From Xanthomonas albilineans (GTDB lineage: Bacteria > Pseudomonadota > Gammaproteobacteria > Xanthomonadales > Xanthomonadaceae): a DNA stretch of 39,624 nt. This document shows positions 31,864 to 39,624 of this stretch, in pieces; within the stretch, counting starts at the first letter, position 1; the number at the start of each line of letters is the position of its first letter. Both the position numbers and the translations under genes were made by a program. The notes beneath the pieces were generated by a model, which saw only the letters and a program-made list of their open reading frames with translations, was not told the origin of the DNA and searched no databases. The stretch is taken from contig NZ_MDCB01000021.1 of assembly GCF_002939705.1 (NCBI RefSeq), positions 1 through 39,624 of the forward strand. The letters run 5' to 3'.

Positions 31864-32514
31864 TCAATCGCAGCCGTAGCGTGCTCGGTAAGCCAACAAC
31901 GATGCGTGAAAGCCAGCAAGATCCGCGTTTCCCTCGATGAATGCAAGCAAATCGCCCAGATGCGCGACCGAGACCACAGAAATTCCGGATTCGGCCGCCA
32001 CCGCCTGCGCCGCGGAACGGCGGTCTTGCTCGGTGGCGATCTCCTGGCGGTCCAGCGCGACCAGGATCGCCGCGGGTGTGCCACCGGCGGCGCGGATGAT
32101 GCCCAGTGCTTCGCGGATGGCGGTGCCGGCGGTCATCACATCGTCCACGATCAGCACCCGACGTCCGGCCAATGGTGCCCCGATCAGGCTGCCGCCCTCG
32201 CCGTGGGCCTTAGCCTCCTTGCGATTGAATGCTAGCGCCAGATCGCGTCCACGCCGCGCATACTCGCAGGCCAATGCAGTCGCCAGCGGGATGCCTTTGT
32301 AGGCCGGGCCGAACAGCAGATCGAAGTCGAGCCCGGCTGCGTCGGCTGCATCCGCGTAGCAAGTCGCCAGCTGCGCCATCGTGGCGCCCGAATCGAAGCG
32401 ACCGGCATTGAAGAAATAGGGGCTGAGGCGCCCGGACTTCAGCGTGAATTCGCCGAAGCGCAGCGCCTCCACATCCAGGGCCAATTGCAGGAAACGTTGC
32501 CGGTAGTCGGTCAT
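31864..32514 (-). CDS. pyrE: Orotate phosphoribosyltransferase
   Basis: PyrE joins orotate to PRPP, giving orotidine monophosphate in pyrimidine synthesis. The 216 residues match the proteobacterial form. The PRPP-binding signature RVLIVDDVMTAGTAI and the orotate-side segments FTLKSGRLSPYFFNAG and LLFGPAYKGIPLA are intact. The gene is divergent from xth, with 115 bases between the starts, an order shared with other gammaproteobacteria where pyrE neighbours an exonuclease III/Crc family gene. Confidence 0.95.
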   Translation of the reverse strand: MTDYRQRFLQLALDVEALRFGEFTLKSGRLSPYFFNAGRFDSGATMAQLATCYADAADAAGLDFDLLFGPAYKGIPLATALACEYARRGRDLALAFNRKEAKAHGEGGSLIGAPLAGRRVLIVDDVMTAGTAIREALGIIRAAGGTPAAILVALDRQEIATEQDRRSAAQAVAAESGISVVSVAHLGDLLAFIEGNADLAGFHASLLAYRARYGCD

Positions 32515-32629
32515 GAGACTTGAGAGCAGAAGTGAAGGGATAGCATCGCCGTGAGAGCATAGCGGGTTCCGACAGTGTCGCGTCGCATTATGCGGTACGC
32601 TCTACTGGTTATCTCGGTTCGGTTTTTTC

Positions 32630-33430
32630 ATGCGTATCGTCAGTTTCAACGCCAACGGCCTGCGTTCGGCAGCGACCAAGGGTTTTTTCGAGTGGTTTGC
32701 TGGCCAGCAGGCCGATGTGTTGTGTGTGCAGGAGACCAAGGCACAGGCGCCTCAACTTGCCGGGCCGGCGTTCCTGCCGGAGGGGTATCGCGTGTGGTTC
32801 CGCGATGCCAGCACCAAGAAGGGCTATAGCGGCGTGGCGATTTACAGCAAGCGCGAGCCCGACGAGGTGCGCACCGCGCTGGGTTGGCCCGAATTCGACG
32901 AGGAGGGCCGCTACTTGGAGGTACGCTTCGGCCAGTTGAGCGTGGTGTCTTTCTACATTCCGTCCGGTTCCTCGGGCGAGGTGCGCCAGGACTACAAGTT
33001 CCAGGTGATGGACTGGCTCAGGCCGATCTTGGTGCAGTGGTTGCACAGCGGCCGCGATTACGTGCTGTGCGGCGACTGGAACATCGTGCGTTCGGCGTTG
33101 GATATCAAGAACTGGAAGTCCAACCAGAAAAATTCCGGTTGCTTGCCGGCCGAGCGCGATTGGCTCAATGGCCTGTGCGCGGACCGCGCCGAAGACGCCG
33201 ACGCGGCCAGTGGTCGCGGCTGGGTCGATGCTTACCGCGCGCTGCATCCGGACGGACAGGACTACACTTGGTGGAGTAACCGCGGCGCGGCGCGCGCCAA
33301 TGACGTTGGTTGGCGAATCGACTATCAGTTCGTCACGCCATCCCTGCGCGAACGTCTGCATGGCTGCGCCATCTACACCGCACAGCGCTTCTCCGACCAT
33401 GCGCCGTTCACAGTGGACTACCGCACGTGA
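32630..33430 (+). CDS. xth: Exodeoxyribonuclease III / AP endonuclease family
   Basis: This is a metal-dependent endonuclease/exonuclease/phosphatase fold enzyme acting at abasic sites; 266 residues. The N-terminal MRIVSFNANGLRSA, the metal Glu in LCVQETKAQ, CGDWNIVRS with the catalytic Asp and Asn, and the final SDHAPFTVDY His are all present. Because pyrE is adjacent, the pseudomonad Crc protein, which lacks nuclease activity, is a possible relative, but the complete catalytic set here favours an active nuclease. Its stop overlaps the GTG start of the next gene. Confidence 0.92.
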   Translation: MRIVSFNANGLRSAATKGFFEWFAGQQADVLCVQETKAQAPQLAGPAFLPEGYRVWFRDASTKKGYSGVAIYSKREPDEVRTALGWPEFDEEGRYLEVRFGQLSVVSFYIPSGSSGEVRQDYKFQVMDWLRPILVQWLHSGRDYVLCGDWNIVRSALDIKNWKSNQKNSGCLPAERDWLNGLCADRAEDADAASGRGWVDAYRALHPDGQDYTWWSNRGAARANDVGWRIDYQFVTPSLRERLHGCAIYTAQRFSDHAPFTVDYRT

Positions 33431-34791
33431 TCGGGGGATTGGGCACATGGTGGCGTTCGCTGGATGTATACGCCAACCCGCGCGTACGGGCGATGCTATT
33501 CCTGGGATTTTCCTCGGGGTTGCCCTTCGCATTGGTGCTGACCACGCTCTCGGCGCGGTTGCGTCAGGCCGGTATTGATCGCACCACCATCGGGTATTTC
33601 AGTCTGGTCGGACTGATGTACTCCCTGAAGTATTTCTGGTCACCGATCGTTGATCGCTTGCCGCTTCCTGTCCTTTCGCGGATGGGCCGTCGGCGTAGCT
33701 GGATGTTGCTCGCGCAGGGGTGCATCGTTGCTGGTCTTGTCGCACTCGCTCTGGTCGATCCAGCGTTCAACACGCACGAGTTCGCATTGCTTGCTGTCTT
33801 GACCGCCTTTGCCGCGTCAACTCAGGACATTGTCGTGGATGCCTATCGGATCGAAGCCGCCCAGACCGATGCGCAAGGCGCGATGGCCGCGGCCTACCAG
33901 ACCGGCTACCAAGTGGCGTTGATTTGTGCCGGTGCTGGTGCTCTGACTGTGGCCGCCCAACTGGGCTGGAAGGCGTCCTATCTGAGTATGGCGGCTTGCG
34001 GCCTGCTCGGCCTGGTCACCACGCTGTGCATTGCGGAGCCGATGGCAAACAATCGCGGTCCGGTACGCTCCGTCGAACCCTTGGTGGAGGCATTCCAGTT
34101 ACGTGCGCAGCACTGGCCTGCCTGGATCAGGGCAATGGTGGCCTGGTGCATCGGTGCCGTGGTCTGTCCGTTTGTCGATTTCTTCGTGCGAATGGGCTGG
34201 AAGGCCGGCATCCCCGCGCTCGCCTTGGTGGTCGCGTACCGACTCAACTACGTCACGATGGGCGTCGCGGCCAATACGTTTTACTTGGACATGGGGTTTA
34301 CCCTGGAACAGATCGCGTTGGTCTCCAAGGTCTACGGGATCTTGATGACCATCGGCGGGGCTTTTCTCGCTGGACTTCTGATCCGTCGTTACGGCATCGC
34401 CCGCACGTTGCTGATTGGTCTATTGCTGCTGAGCGGAGCCAACCTGATCTATGCGTATATCGCCAGCATTCATCCTGGGATCGCTTGGCTGGCGGCTGCG
34501 ATCAGCGCCGATAACGTGGCCAATGGCATTGCCGGGACAGCATTCATTGCCTACATGTCATCGCTGACCAGCCCGCATTACACGGCGACGCAGTATGCGT
34601 TGTTCGGTACCCTGTGGAGTCTGCCTGCCAAGTCGATCGCCAGTCAGTGGGGCAGGATCGTTGATGTATGGGGGTATCCGCCGTTTTTTATCTATACCGC
34701 TGCGATTGGCATCGTTGCGCTTCCGATGGTCATTTGGCTGATCTGGCGCGAGTCGCGGAGCAATGGAGACATGGGAGCCTCGGCTCACTGA
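33427..34791 (+). CDS. ampG: AmpG-type muropeptide permease (MFS)
   Basis: AmpG imports anhydromuropeptides from the periplasm for cell-wall recycling and affects beta-lactamase induction. The protein has about 454 residues and twelve hydrophobic segments. AMLFLGFSSGLPFALVLTTL, followed by a second helix with SLKYFWSPIVDRLPLP, then FAASTQDIVVDAYRIE, are hallmark AmpG sequences. The start is taken as the GTG at 33427, which overlaps the xth stop (GTGA); no better ATG gives the full first helix. Two other cell-wall genes, anmK and an M23 peptidase, lie just downstream on the other strand, a thematic cluster. Confidence 0.9.
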   Translation: MIGGLGTWWRSLDVYANPRVRAMLFLGFSSGLPFALVLTTLSARLRQAGIDRTTIGYFSLVGLMYSLKYFWSPIVDRLPLPVLSRMGRRRSWMLLAQGCIVAGLVALALVDPAFNTHEFALLAVLTAFAASTQDIVVDAYRIEAAQTDAQGAMAAAYQTGYQVALICAGAGALTVAAQLGWKASYLSMAACGLLGLVTTLCIAEPMANNRGPVRSVEPLVEAFQLRAQHWPAWIRAMVAWCIGAVVCPFVDFFVRMGWKAGIPALALVVAYRLNYVTMGVAANTFYLDMGFTLEQIALVSKVYGILMTIGGAFLAGLLIRRYGIARTLLIGLLLLSGANLIYAYIASIHPGIAWLAAAISADNVANGIAGTAFIAYMSSLTSPHYTATQYALFGTLWSLPAKSIASQWGRIVDVWGYPPFFIYTAAIGIVALPMVIWLIWRESRSNGDMGASAH

Positions 34792-34843
34792 TGGTGTCCG
34801 AGGATGGTTCTGTCGACGTTGTGGCGTGATCAGGTGTCCGTGT

Positions 34844-34864
34844 CGGCGGATTGAAAGTCCGCCG
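34844..34864 (+). terminator. Stem-loop after ampG
   Basis: CGGCGGA (34844-34850) and TCCGCCG (34858-34864) form a perfect 7-bp stem with loop TTGAAAG, 52 bases after the ampG stop. No run of T follows, so termination is uncertain. Confidence 0.35.
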
Positions 34865-34924
34865 CATATTGTGGATGATCCGCGATGACGCATCGTCTGC
34901 GTCGCCGCCTGCTTGGGAGTCTGC

Positions 34925-35152
34925 ATGACCGACCTGCTGTTGCGCGATATCGACCCACTCATGCTCGAGCGCATCGGCCATATCGCCGTGGCCCGTGGTT
35001 TGACGCAGCACCAGACGGTTCTCGCATTGATCGAGCAGGGCCTGTTCGCCAGTGAACAAGACCTGCGCAAAGGCTTCAAGAGCGTGGAATTGGATGCGCT
35101 GTCCGATGCGATCACTGCACTGCGTGCGCTGCCGTCCGGCGTTAGATTATGA
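34925..35152 (+). CDS. Small conserved protein, possibly ribbon-helix-helix
   Basis: This is a 75-residue protein starting at the ATG at 34925 with GGGAG upstream. The N-terminal LLLRDIDPLMLERIGHIAVARGLTQ has a beta-strand followed by two helices, as in ribbon-helix-helix (FitA/Arc-like) DNA-binding proteins, but without a clear second domain or a toxin gene nearby. I recall similar small proteins beside anmK in other xanthomonads, so it is probably a conserved chromosomal gene rather than an antitoxin. The function is unknown. Confidence 0.6.
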   Translation: MTDLLLRDIDPLMLERIGHIAVARGLTQHQTVLALIEQGLFASEQDLRKGFKSVELDALSDAITALRALPSGVRL

Positions 35153-35173
35153 GCCGTCGCGGATCTAGCGCGA

Positions 35174-36301
35174 TTACGCCGGATGGATCGCGCCGAGGAT
35201 GCGCGGCCCGCGCGCGCCGCTGACCGAAGGCAGGTTGCCTGGCAGCCCGGCCAGGGTTTGTCGCGCCAGCCAGGCGAACCCCATCGCTTCCACGTAGTCC
35301 GGATCCAATCCCAAGCTCTGGGTCGATGCCACTTCCATGCCTGGCAGGTGCGCCTGTAGCCGTGCCAGCAGTAGCGGATTGTGCACGCCGCCGCCGCAGA
35401 CCAGCAGTTGCTGCGTTGCCGGTTGCTGTGCCAGCAGTGCGTCGGCGATGGTGGTTGCCGTCAGTTCCAGCAAGGTTGCCTGCACTGCGGCCGGCATGCG
35501 TGTTGCCGTGCCGAGGTATGCCTCCAGCCAGCGCAGATGGAAGTGTTCGCGCCCGGTGCTCTTGGGCGGCGCTAGCGCGAACCAGGGATCGCCCAGGAGC
35601 CGCTGCAGCAGATCGGCATCGATCTGGCCGCTTGCGGCGAACACGCCGCCCGCATCGTAGGGTTGGTCCAAGTGGCGTTGGCACCAGGCGTCGAGCAGTG
35701 CGTTGGCGGGGCCGGTATCGAAGCCACGGACCTGGCCGTGCGCGGGCAACAGGGTCAGGTTGCCGATGCCGCCGAGGTTCAGCACGGCCCGGTCCTCGTG
35801 CGTGGTACCCAGCATCGCGGCATGAAACGCGGGCATCAGCGGTGCGCCGTGACCGCCGGCGGCCACATCGCGGCGGCGGAAATCGCAGACCGTGGCGATG
35901 CCGGTCAATTCGGCGATGCGGTTGCCGTCGCCCAGTTGCCAGGTGAAAGCGGGATCGGCGAGCGGCCGGTGGCGCACGGTCTGCCCGTGCGAGCCGATTG
36001 CGCGAACCGTCGCCGGGGCCACTCCGGCTTCATCGAGCAGGCGCCGGGTTGCGTCGGCGAAGGCGATCGCCACCTCCGCATCGAGCTGACCGAGTGCGTC
36101 CAGCGATGCGATGTCGCCACCTTCGCCCAGTGCGATCAGCGCCGCGCGCTGCCGCGGCGCCCAGACGTAGGTGCGGCCCAGGCACAGCTGAGCGCGTCCG
36201 GCTGCGTTGAAACGCACCAGGGCGGCGTCGATGCCGTCGGCACTGGTGCCGGACATCAGGCCCAGGAACAAGTGGGCGTCGGGGACGTTTGAATTGGACA
36301 T
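35174..36301 (-). CDS. anmK: Anhydro-N-acetylmuramic acid kinase
   Basis: AnmK opens and phosphorylates 1,6-anhydroMurNAc to MurNAc-6-phosphate during peptidoglycan recycling. The 375 residues match. The ATP loop [18 protein letters not shown], the sugar-binding SHGQTVRH and [12 protein letters not shown], and the late [15 protein letters not shown] are present. It follows the M23 peptidase on the same strand after 87 bases and lies near ampG, whose transport product leads to its substrate. Confidence 0.95.
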   Translation of the reverse strand: MSNSNVPDAHLFLGLMSGTSADGIDAALVRFNAAGRAQLCLGRTYVWAPRQRAALIALGEGGDIASLDALGQLDAEVAIAFADATRRLLDEAGVAPATVRAIGSHGQTVRHRPLADPAFTWQLGDGNRIAELTGIATVCDFRRRDVAAGGHGAPLMPAFHAAMLGTTHEDRAVLNLGGIGNLTLLPAHGQVRGFDTGPANALLDAWCQRHLDQPYDAGGVFAASGQIDADLLQRLLGDPWFALAPPKSTGREHFHLRWLEAYLGTATRMPAAVQATLLELTATTIADALLAQQPATQQLLVCGGGVHNPLLLARLQAHLPGMEVASTQSLGLDPDYVEAMGFAWLARQTLAGLPGNLPSVSGARGPRILGAIHPA

Positions 36302-36388
36302 GATGGGGATCGGGCGACGACCGACGTCGCAACGTGGACGGAGCGATGCGGCGTGTCAATCGATGCTGCGGAAAGTGTGTATCTGCGC

Positions 36389-37840
36389 TTAGCCTGCGTC
36401 GTGTGACGACGCAGGCTTGGCCGAGGCCACGACCTTCTTCTTCGCCTTCGCCGGCTCGGCATCGGCGTAGATCAGCTTCTCCACCCGCTGGATGCGCGCC
36501 AGCGCTGGCGAGGTCTGTGCGCGGAACGCGGCCAACTCCGCACCAGCCAGCGGGGTCGGCGGAGGCATCGTCACCGATGCCGGATTGCGTTGCACACCAT
36601 CTACCCGGAATTCGTAGTGCAGGTGCGGGCCGGTGGCCATGCCGGTCATGCCGACGTAGCCGATCACGGTGCCCTGATTGATGTGTTGCCCCGTCTTGAT
36701 GCTGCCGAAGCGCGACATGTGACCGTACACCGTGCTGTAACCCTTGCCGTGGTCCAGGATCACCACGTTGCCGTAGCCGTGCTGGGTGCCGACGAATTGC
36801 ACCCGCGCGTCGCCGGCAGCCATGATCGGCGTGCCCATCGGCGCTGCGTAGTCGATGCCCTTGTGCATGCGCATGGTGCCCAGCACCGGATGCAGGCGCT
36901 CACCGAAGGTGGAACTGATGCGGCTGTAGGACACCGGCATGCGGATGAAGCTCTTCTTCAACGGCCGGCCATTGACATCGAAATACTCGGCAGGCTTGCC
37001 GTCGCGTTCGAAGCGGAAGCCGGTATAGGTTTTACCGCGTGTGGTGAAGGTCGCGGCCAGGATCTTGCCGCTGTCGATGCGTTCGCCTTCGCGCCACGTT
37101 TCATCCATGACCACACTGAAGCGATCGCCCGGCTGTAGATCCTTATCGAAGTCGATGTCGTACTTGAATATCTCGTCTGTCATCGTCGCGATCGCCGAGG
37201 GCGACAACCCCGCCTTGCGCGCGGCCACGTACAGCGAACTGGTGATCTCGCCGCTGCTGACCACACTGTGAGTGCTGGTCTCGCGTTCGGTCACTTTCTC
37301 CTGAATGTCGTCTCCGCGCAGCGACAGTTCCATGCGGTGATTGAAATCGCGGTCGAAGCGAATGCCGCGCAAATTGCCGGCCTCCGGCAGATTGAAGGCG
37401 ATCTCCGCGCCGGGCCGTAACTTGGTCAGCGCATCGCGGCTACCAGGATACTCCAGCACCCGCTGCATCACCGTTGCGGGAATGCCGAGTTGCTCGAACA
37501 CCGCGCCCAAGGTCTGGCCGGACTGAATCCGCACCACCTGCCAGTTGTCCTCGCTTGCGCGTTGCTGTTGCTGGGCCAGCGAAATCGGCGGTAACGGCAG
37601 CGCCAGCGTCGCATGCGTGGTCTGCAGCGGGACATTGATGGCATTGGAGAAACCCGGAACGATGGTCGCCACCAGAGCGCCGATTGTGGCGAACAGGCTG
37701 GCGTGGATCCAGTGGCGACGTGTCCAGCGCCCGCTGGGAAGGTGTTCCTTCAGCTTGCGATGTAGCACCGTGCCGTGGAGAACGTGGAGACGTTGTTTGA
37801 AACGCTGACGGCGCATGCGTTCCTGATCACGGTTGTGCAT
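36389..37840 (-). CDS. M23-family murein endopeptidase with OapA/LysM-like domain
   Basis: This is a 483-residue membrane-anchored zinc peptidase expected to cut cell-wall cross-links, similar to MepM. The ATG at 37840 has GAGGAAA upstream, which settles the start over a TTG at 37876. A basic N-terminus leads to a membrane helix (LFATIGALVATIVPGF). An OapA/LysM-like segment (WQVVRIQSGQTLGAVFEQLG) binds glycan. The catalytic M23 domain has the zinc ligands in HKGIDYAAP and PHLHYEF, both intact, and an Ala/Lys-rich tail. It has its own well-formed promoter at 37886-37914. Confidence 0.92.
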   Translation of the reverse strand: MHNRDQERMRRQRFKQRLHVLHGTVLHRKLKEHLPSGRWTRRHWIHASLFATIGALVATIVPGFSNAINVPLQTTHATLALPLPPISLAQQQQRASEDNWQVVRIQSGQTLGAVFEQLGIPATVMQRVLEYPGSRDALTKLRPGAEIAFNLPEAGNLRGIRFDRDFNHRMELSLRGDDIQEKVTERETSTHSVVSSGEITSSLYVAARKAGLSPSAIATMTDEIFKYDIDFDKDLQPGDRFSVVMDETWREGERIDSGKILAATFTTRGKTYTGFRFERDGKPAEYFDVNGRPLKKSFIRMPVSYSRISSTFGERLHPVLGTMRMHKGIDYAAPMGTPIMAAGDARVQFVGTQHGYGNVVILDHGKGYSTVYGHMSRFGSIKTGQHINQGTVIGYVGMTGMATGPHLHYEFRVDGVQRNPASVTMPPPTPLAGAELAAFRAQTSPALARIQRVEKLIYADAEPAKAKKKVVASAKPASSHDAG

Positions 37841-37885
37841 CAAGCTTTCCTCAAGAGCCGCCAAGCGCGGACTCAAAACTCGGCT

Positions 37886-37914
37886 ACCATAAACATCGTT
37901 TATCAGTGCGTCAA
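37886..37914 (-). promoter_or_regulatory. Sigma-70-type promoter with internal palindrome for the M23 peptidase
   Basis: On the minus strand TTGACG (37909-37914) and TATGGT (37886-37891) are spaced by exactly 17 bases and lie 46 bases upstream of the ATG at 37840. An inverted repeat ATAAAC-atc-GTTTAT (37889-37903) fills the spacer and overlaps the -10 box, a usual place for a repressor site. tyrS lies on the other side and is divergent. Confidence 0.6.
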
Positions 37915-38009
37915 ACCATTGAGTTGGCTCGGATTTTTGCTAATCCGCCAATTTGACGCGTCTTTAACACCATTCATCTTGCTTGATGCCATCGGCTGGA
38001 GTGTCCGTT

Positions 38010-39221
38010 TTGTCCGCGATTGAAGAGTCCCTTGCCCTGATCGGCCGTGGCGCCGACGAAATCCTCAAACAGGAAGCGTTGGAAGCCCGTTTGCGCAGCG
38101 GCCGGCCGTTGCGCGTGAAAGCCGGCTTCGATCCCACCGCTCCGGATCTGCACATCGGTCATACGGTGCTGTTGAACAAACTGCGTCAGTTCCAGCAGCT
38201 CGGCCATCAGGTCATCTTCCTGATCGGTGACTTCACCGGGATGATCGGCGATCCGACCGGCAAGAACGCCACCCGCAAGCCGCTGACCCGTGAGGATGTG
38301 CTCGCCAATGCGCGCACCTACGAGGAGCAGGTGTTCAAGGTGCTGGATCGCGCACGTACCGAAGTGCGCTTCAACTCCGAGTGGTTCGGGCAGATGAGCG
38401 CGGCCGACATGATCCGCCTGGCCGGCCAGCACACCGTGGCACGCATGCTTGAGCGCGATGATTTCACCAAGCGTTATGCGGCCCAGCAGTCCATCGCCAT
38501 CCACGAATTTCTTTATCCCTTGGTGCAGGGCTACGATTCGGTGGCGCTGAAGGCGGATGTCGAACTGGGCGGTACCGACCAGAAGTTCAATCTGTTGATG
38601 GGGCGTGGCCTGCAGGAGCACTACGGGCAGCCGGCGCAGATCGTGCTGACCATGCCGTTATTGGAGGGGCTGGACGGGGTCAACAAGATGTCCAAGTCGC
38701 TGGGCAACTACATCGGCATCAACGAACCGGCGATCGACATCGTGACCAAGACCATGAAGATCGGCGACGACCTGATGTGGCGCTGGATCGAGCTGCTGTC
38801 CTTCGACATAGGCTTGAACGAGGCGCAGATGCTGCGGCAGCAGGTGCAGGCGGGTAGCCTGCATCCGCGGGAAGTGAAGCTGCGTCTGGCACGTGAACTG
38901 GCCACGCGCTTCCATGATGCGGTCGCGGCTGAGCAGGCCATCATCGGCTGGCATGCGGTGGTGACTGGTCAGGGCGATACCAGTGTTTTACCGCTGCAGC
39001 AGCTTGTGGTGCCGGCCGATGGCGTGCGGATCGCGGCGCTACTGACCGCAGCCGGATTGACCGCCAGCAACTCCGAAGCGACCCGAAAGCTCAAGGAACG
39101 GGCGGTGCGTGTTGCTGGCGAAGTGGTCGAAGATCCACAGCACAGCTTCACGCCTGGGTTCGAGGGCGTGCTGCAAGTGGGCAAACGTACCTTCGCACGG
39201 GTGCAGTTGGTCGCTGGCTGA
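38010..39221 (+). CDS. tyrS: Tyrosyl-tRNA synthetase
   Basis: This is a class I synthetase for tRNA-Tyr; about 403 residues. The HIGH motif is [16 protein letters not shown], the KMSKS loop is [12 protein letters not shown], and a C-terminal S4 RNA-binding part holds [20 protein letters not shown]. The start is taken as the TTG at 38010 (GGAG nine bases upstream) because the next residues [16 protein letters not shown] match the recalled N-terminus of xanthomonad TyrS; an ATG at 37986 would add eight residues. It is followed by the rRNA promoter region, a gene order I recall for Xanthomonas. Confidence 0.94.
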   Translation: MSAIEESLALIGRGADEILKQEALEARLRSGRPLRVKAGFDPTAPDLHIGHTVLLNKLRQFQQLGHQVIFLIGDFTGMIGDPTGKNATRKPLTREDVLANARTYEEQVFKVLDRARTEVRFNSEWFGQMSAADMIRLAGQHTVARMLERDDFTKRYAAQQSIAIHEFLYPLVQGYDSVALKADVELGGTDQKFNLLMGRGLQEHYGQPAQIVLTMPLLEGLDGVNKMSKSLGNYIGINEPAIDIVTKTMKIGDDLMWRWIELLSFDIGLNEAQMLRQQVQAGSLHPREVKLRLARELATRFHDAVAAEQAIIGWHAVVTGQGDTSVLPLQQLVVPADGVRIAALLTAAGLTASNSEATRKLKERAVRVAGEVVEDPQHSFTPGFEGVLQVGKRTFARVQLVAG

Positions 39222-39456
39222 GGGCGTCCCTCCAGCCCGGCAGCCTGTCACGCGAGCGGTTTGCAGAGTTGCGTGGCGCAGTGAGCCGGATGGATGGCGG
39301 GGTGAGTGGGGCGGATCCGATCCCGCCGCGAAGGGAGAGTGAAAAAATGTTTCACACCCCTTCCCAAGCGGACGATTTGGGATCATAATTCGTTCCCCCT
39401 GACTTACCGGCTTCACAGCCTTGTGTTGGGGGCGTTAAAACCTTCACTAAGAGGGA
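39222..39456. other. Region between tyrS and the rRNA promoters
   Basis: No gene is supported. A palindrome GTGAAA-aaatg-TTTCAC occurs at 39339-39355, and TTCCCA (39361-39366) with CATAAT (39384-39389), spaced 17, could be an additional weak promoter. The stretch is the upstream activation zone of the rRNA operon and may hold regulator sites. Confidence 0.4.
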
Positions 39457-39484
39457 TTGACGGTGTGTAAAAAGCCGCTATGAT
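39457..39484 (+). promoter_or_regulatory. rRNA operon promoter P1
   Basis: TTGACG at 39457-39462 and TATGAT at 39479-39484 are separated by 16 bases. Almost the same 35-base block recurs 99 bases downstream, which is typical of tandem rRNA promoters. A GC-rich leader follows the -10. Confidence 0.75.
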
Positions 39485-39492
39485 GATCGGCT

Positions 39493-39530
39493 CGCTTCAG
39501 AGGAAGCCCCCGTGGGGTTAGGCTGAAGCG
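39493..39530 (+). promoter_or_regulatory. Stem-loop in the P1 transcript between the tandem promoters
   Basis: CGCTTCAG (39493-39500) pairs perfectly with CTGAAGCG (39523-39530), and an inner CCCC/GGGG pair strengthens the stem. It lies in RNA started at P1 and just upstream of P2. It could be a processing or antitermination element, or simply a structured leader. Confidence 0.45.
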
Positions 39531-39555
39531 GGGTCAGCAACCTCGAACGGAGGTG

Positions 39556-39583
39556 TTGACGGCAAGAAAAAGTCCGCTATGAT
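39556..39583 (+). promoter_or_regulatory. rRNA operon promoter P2
   Basis: TTGACG at 39556-39561 and TATGAT at 39578-39583 are spaced 16 bases, copying P1 including the A-rich spacer and the CCGCTATGATG block. The 16S rRNA gene itself is beyond the window end, so the rRNA assignment rests on promoter form and on tyrS upstream. Confidence 0.75.
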
Positions 39584-39624
39584 GGGCGGCTTACTTCGAC
39601 GGAAACGTCGGGGCGAAAAAGGGA

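Noticed and set aside
32609-33532. 307-codon open frame on the minus strand
   Set aside because: It is opposite xth, whose catalytic motifs are intact, so it is a shadow frame.

Overview
The window is about 39.6 kb of high-GC gammaproteobacterial chromosome. Gene order and protein style point to Xanthomonadaceae, most likely Xanthomonas and perhaps the early-branching albilineans/sacchari/translucens group. The main evidence is the set of neighbours comM-ubiK-glnB, speE/speA, argS-SPOR, radC/coaBC-dut-algC, pyrE/xth-ampG and anmK-M23 peptidase/tyrS-rRNA promoters. The genus is an inference from recall; no search was run.

Layout. (1) 1-4.4 kb is accessory DNA. It holds the 3' end of a VirD4/TraG type IV coupling protein, a small coiled-coil protein, a three-gene minus-strand operon (radical SAM enzyme, Tat-exported protein, two-TM protein with a PH-like tail) and a DUF6166-like gene. 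(2) 4.4-5.05 kb has no gene I can support. (3) 5.05-11.4 kb is core metabolism: an alpha/beta hydrolase, comM, ubiK, a P-II regulator, and divergent speE/speA for polyamine synthesis. (4) 11.4-22.6 kb is a second accessory region. It holds a single-module NRPS (C-A-PCP-TE) translationally coupled to a GT1 glycosyltransferase, an AT-rich insertion with an exported hypothetical and a truncated secreted ORF, an acyltransferase-3 membrane protein, a TonB-dependent receptor, and the degenerate tail of a second receptor. (5) 22.6-39.2 kb is housekeeping: ydfG, a SPOR protein, argS, radC, coaBC-dut-algC, a DUF4124 protein, pyrE, xth-ampG, a 75-aa protein, anmK, an M23 peptidase and tyrS. (6) The last 170 bases carry two near-identical tandem promoters about 99 bp apart. 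They almost certainly drive an rRNA operon that begins just past the window.

Two places deserve most attention. The radical SAM/Tat-protein/membrane-protein operon looks like a peptide- or protein-modifying system I do not recognise. The NRPS has an EntF-like architecture, with an adenylation pocket that reads D-I-L-Q-V-G-L-I-W-K (glycine-like). Together with its overlapping glycosyltransferase it suggests a small glycosylated acyl-amino-acid product. The acyltransferase and TonB receptor next door may or may not belong to it.

All coordinates and motifs were read directly from the sequence. Family names rest on recalled motifs and lengths, not on searches.
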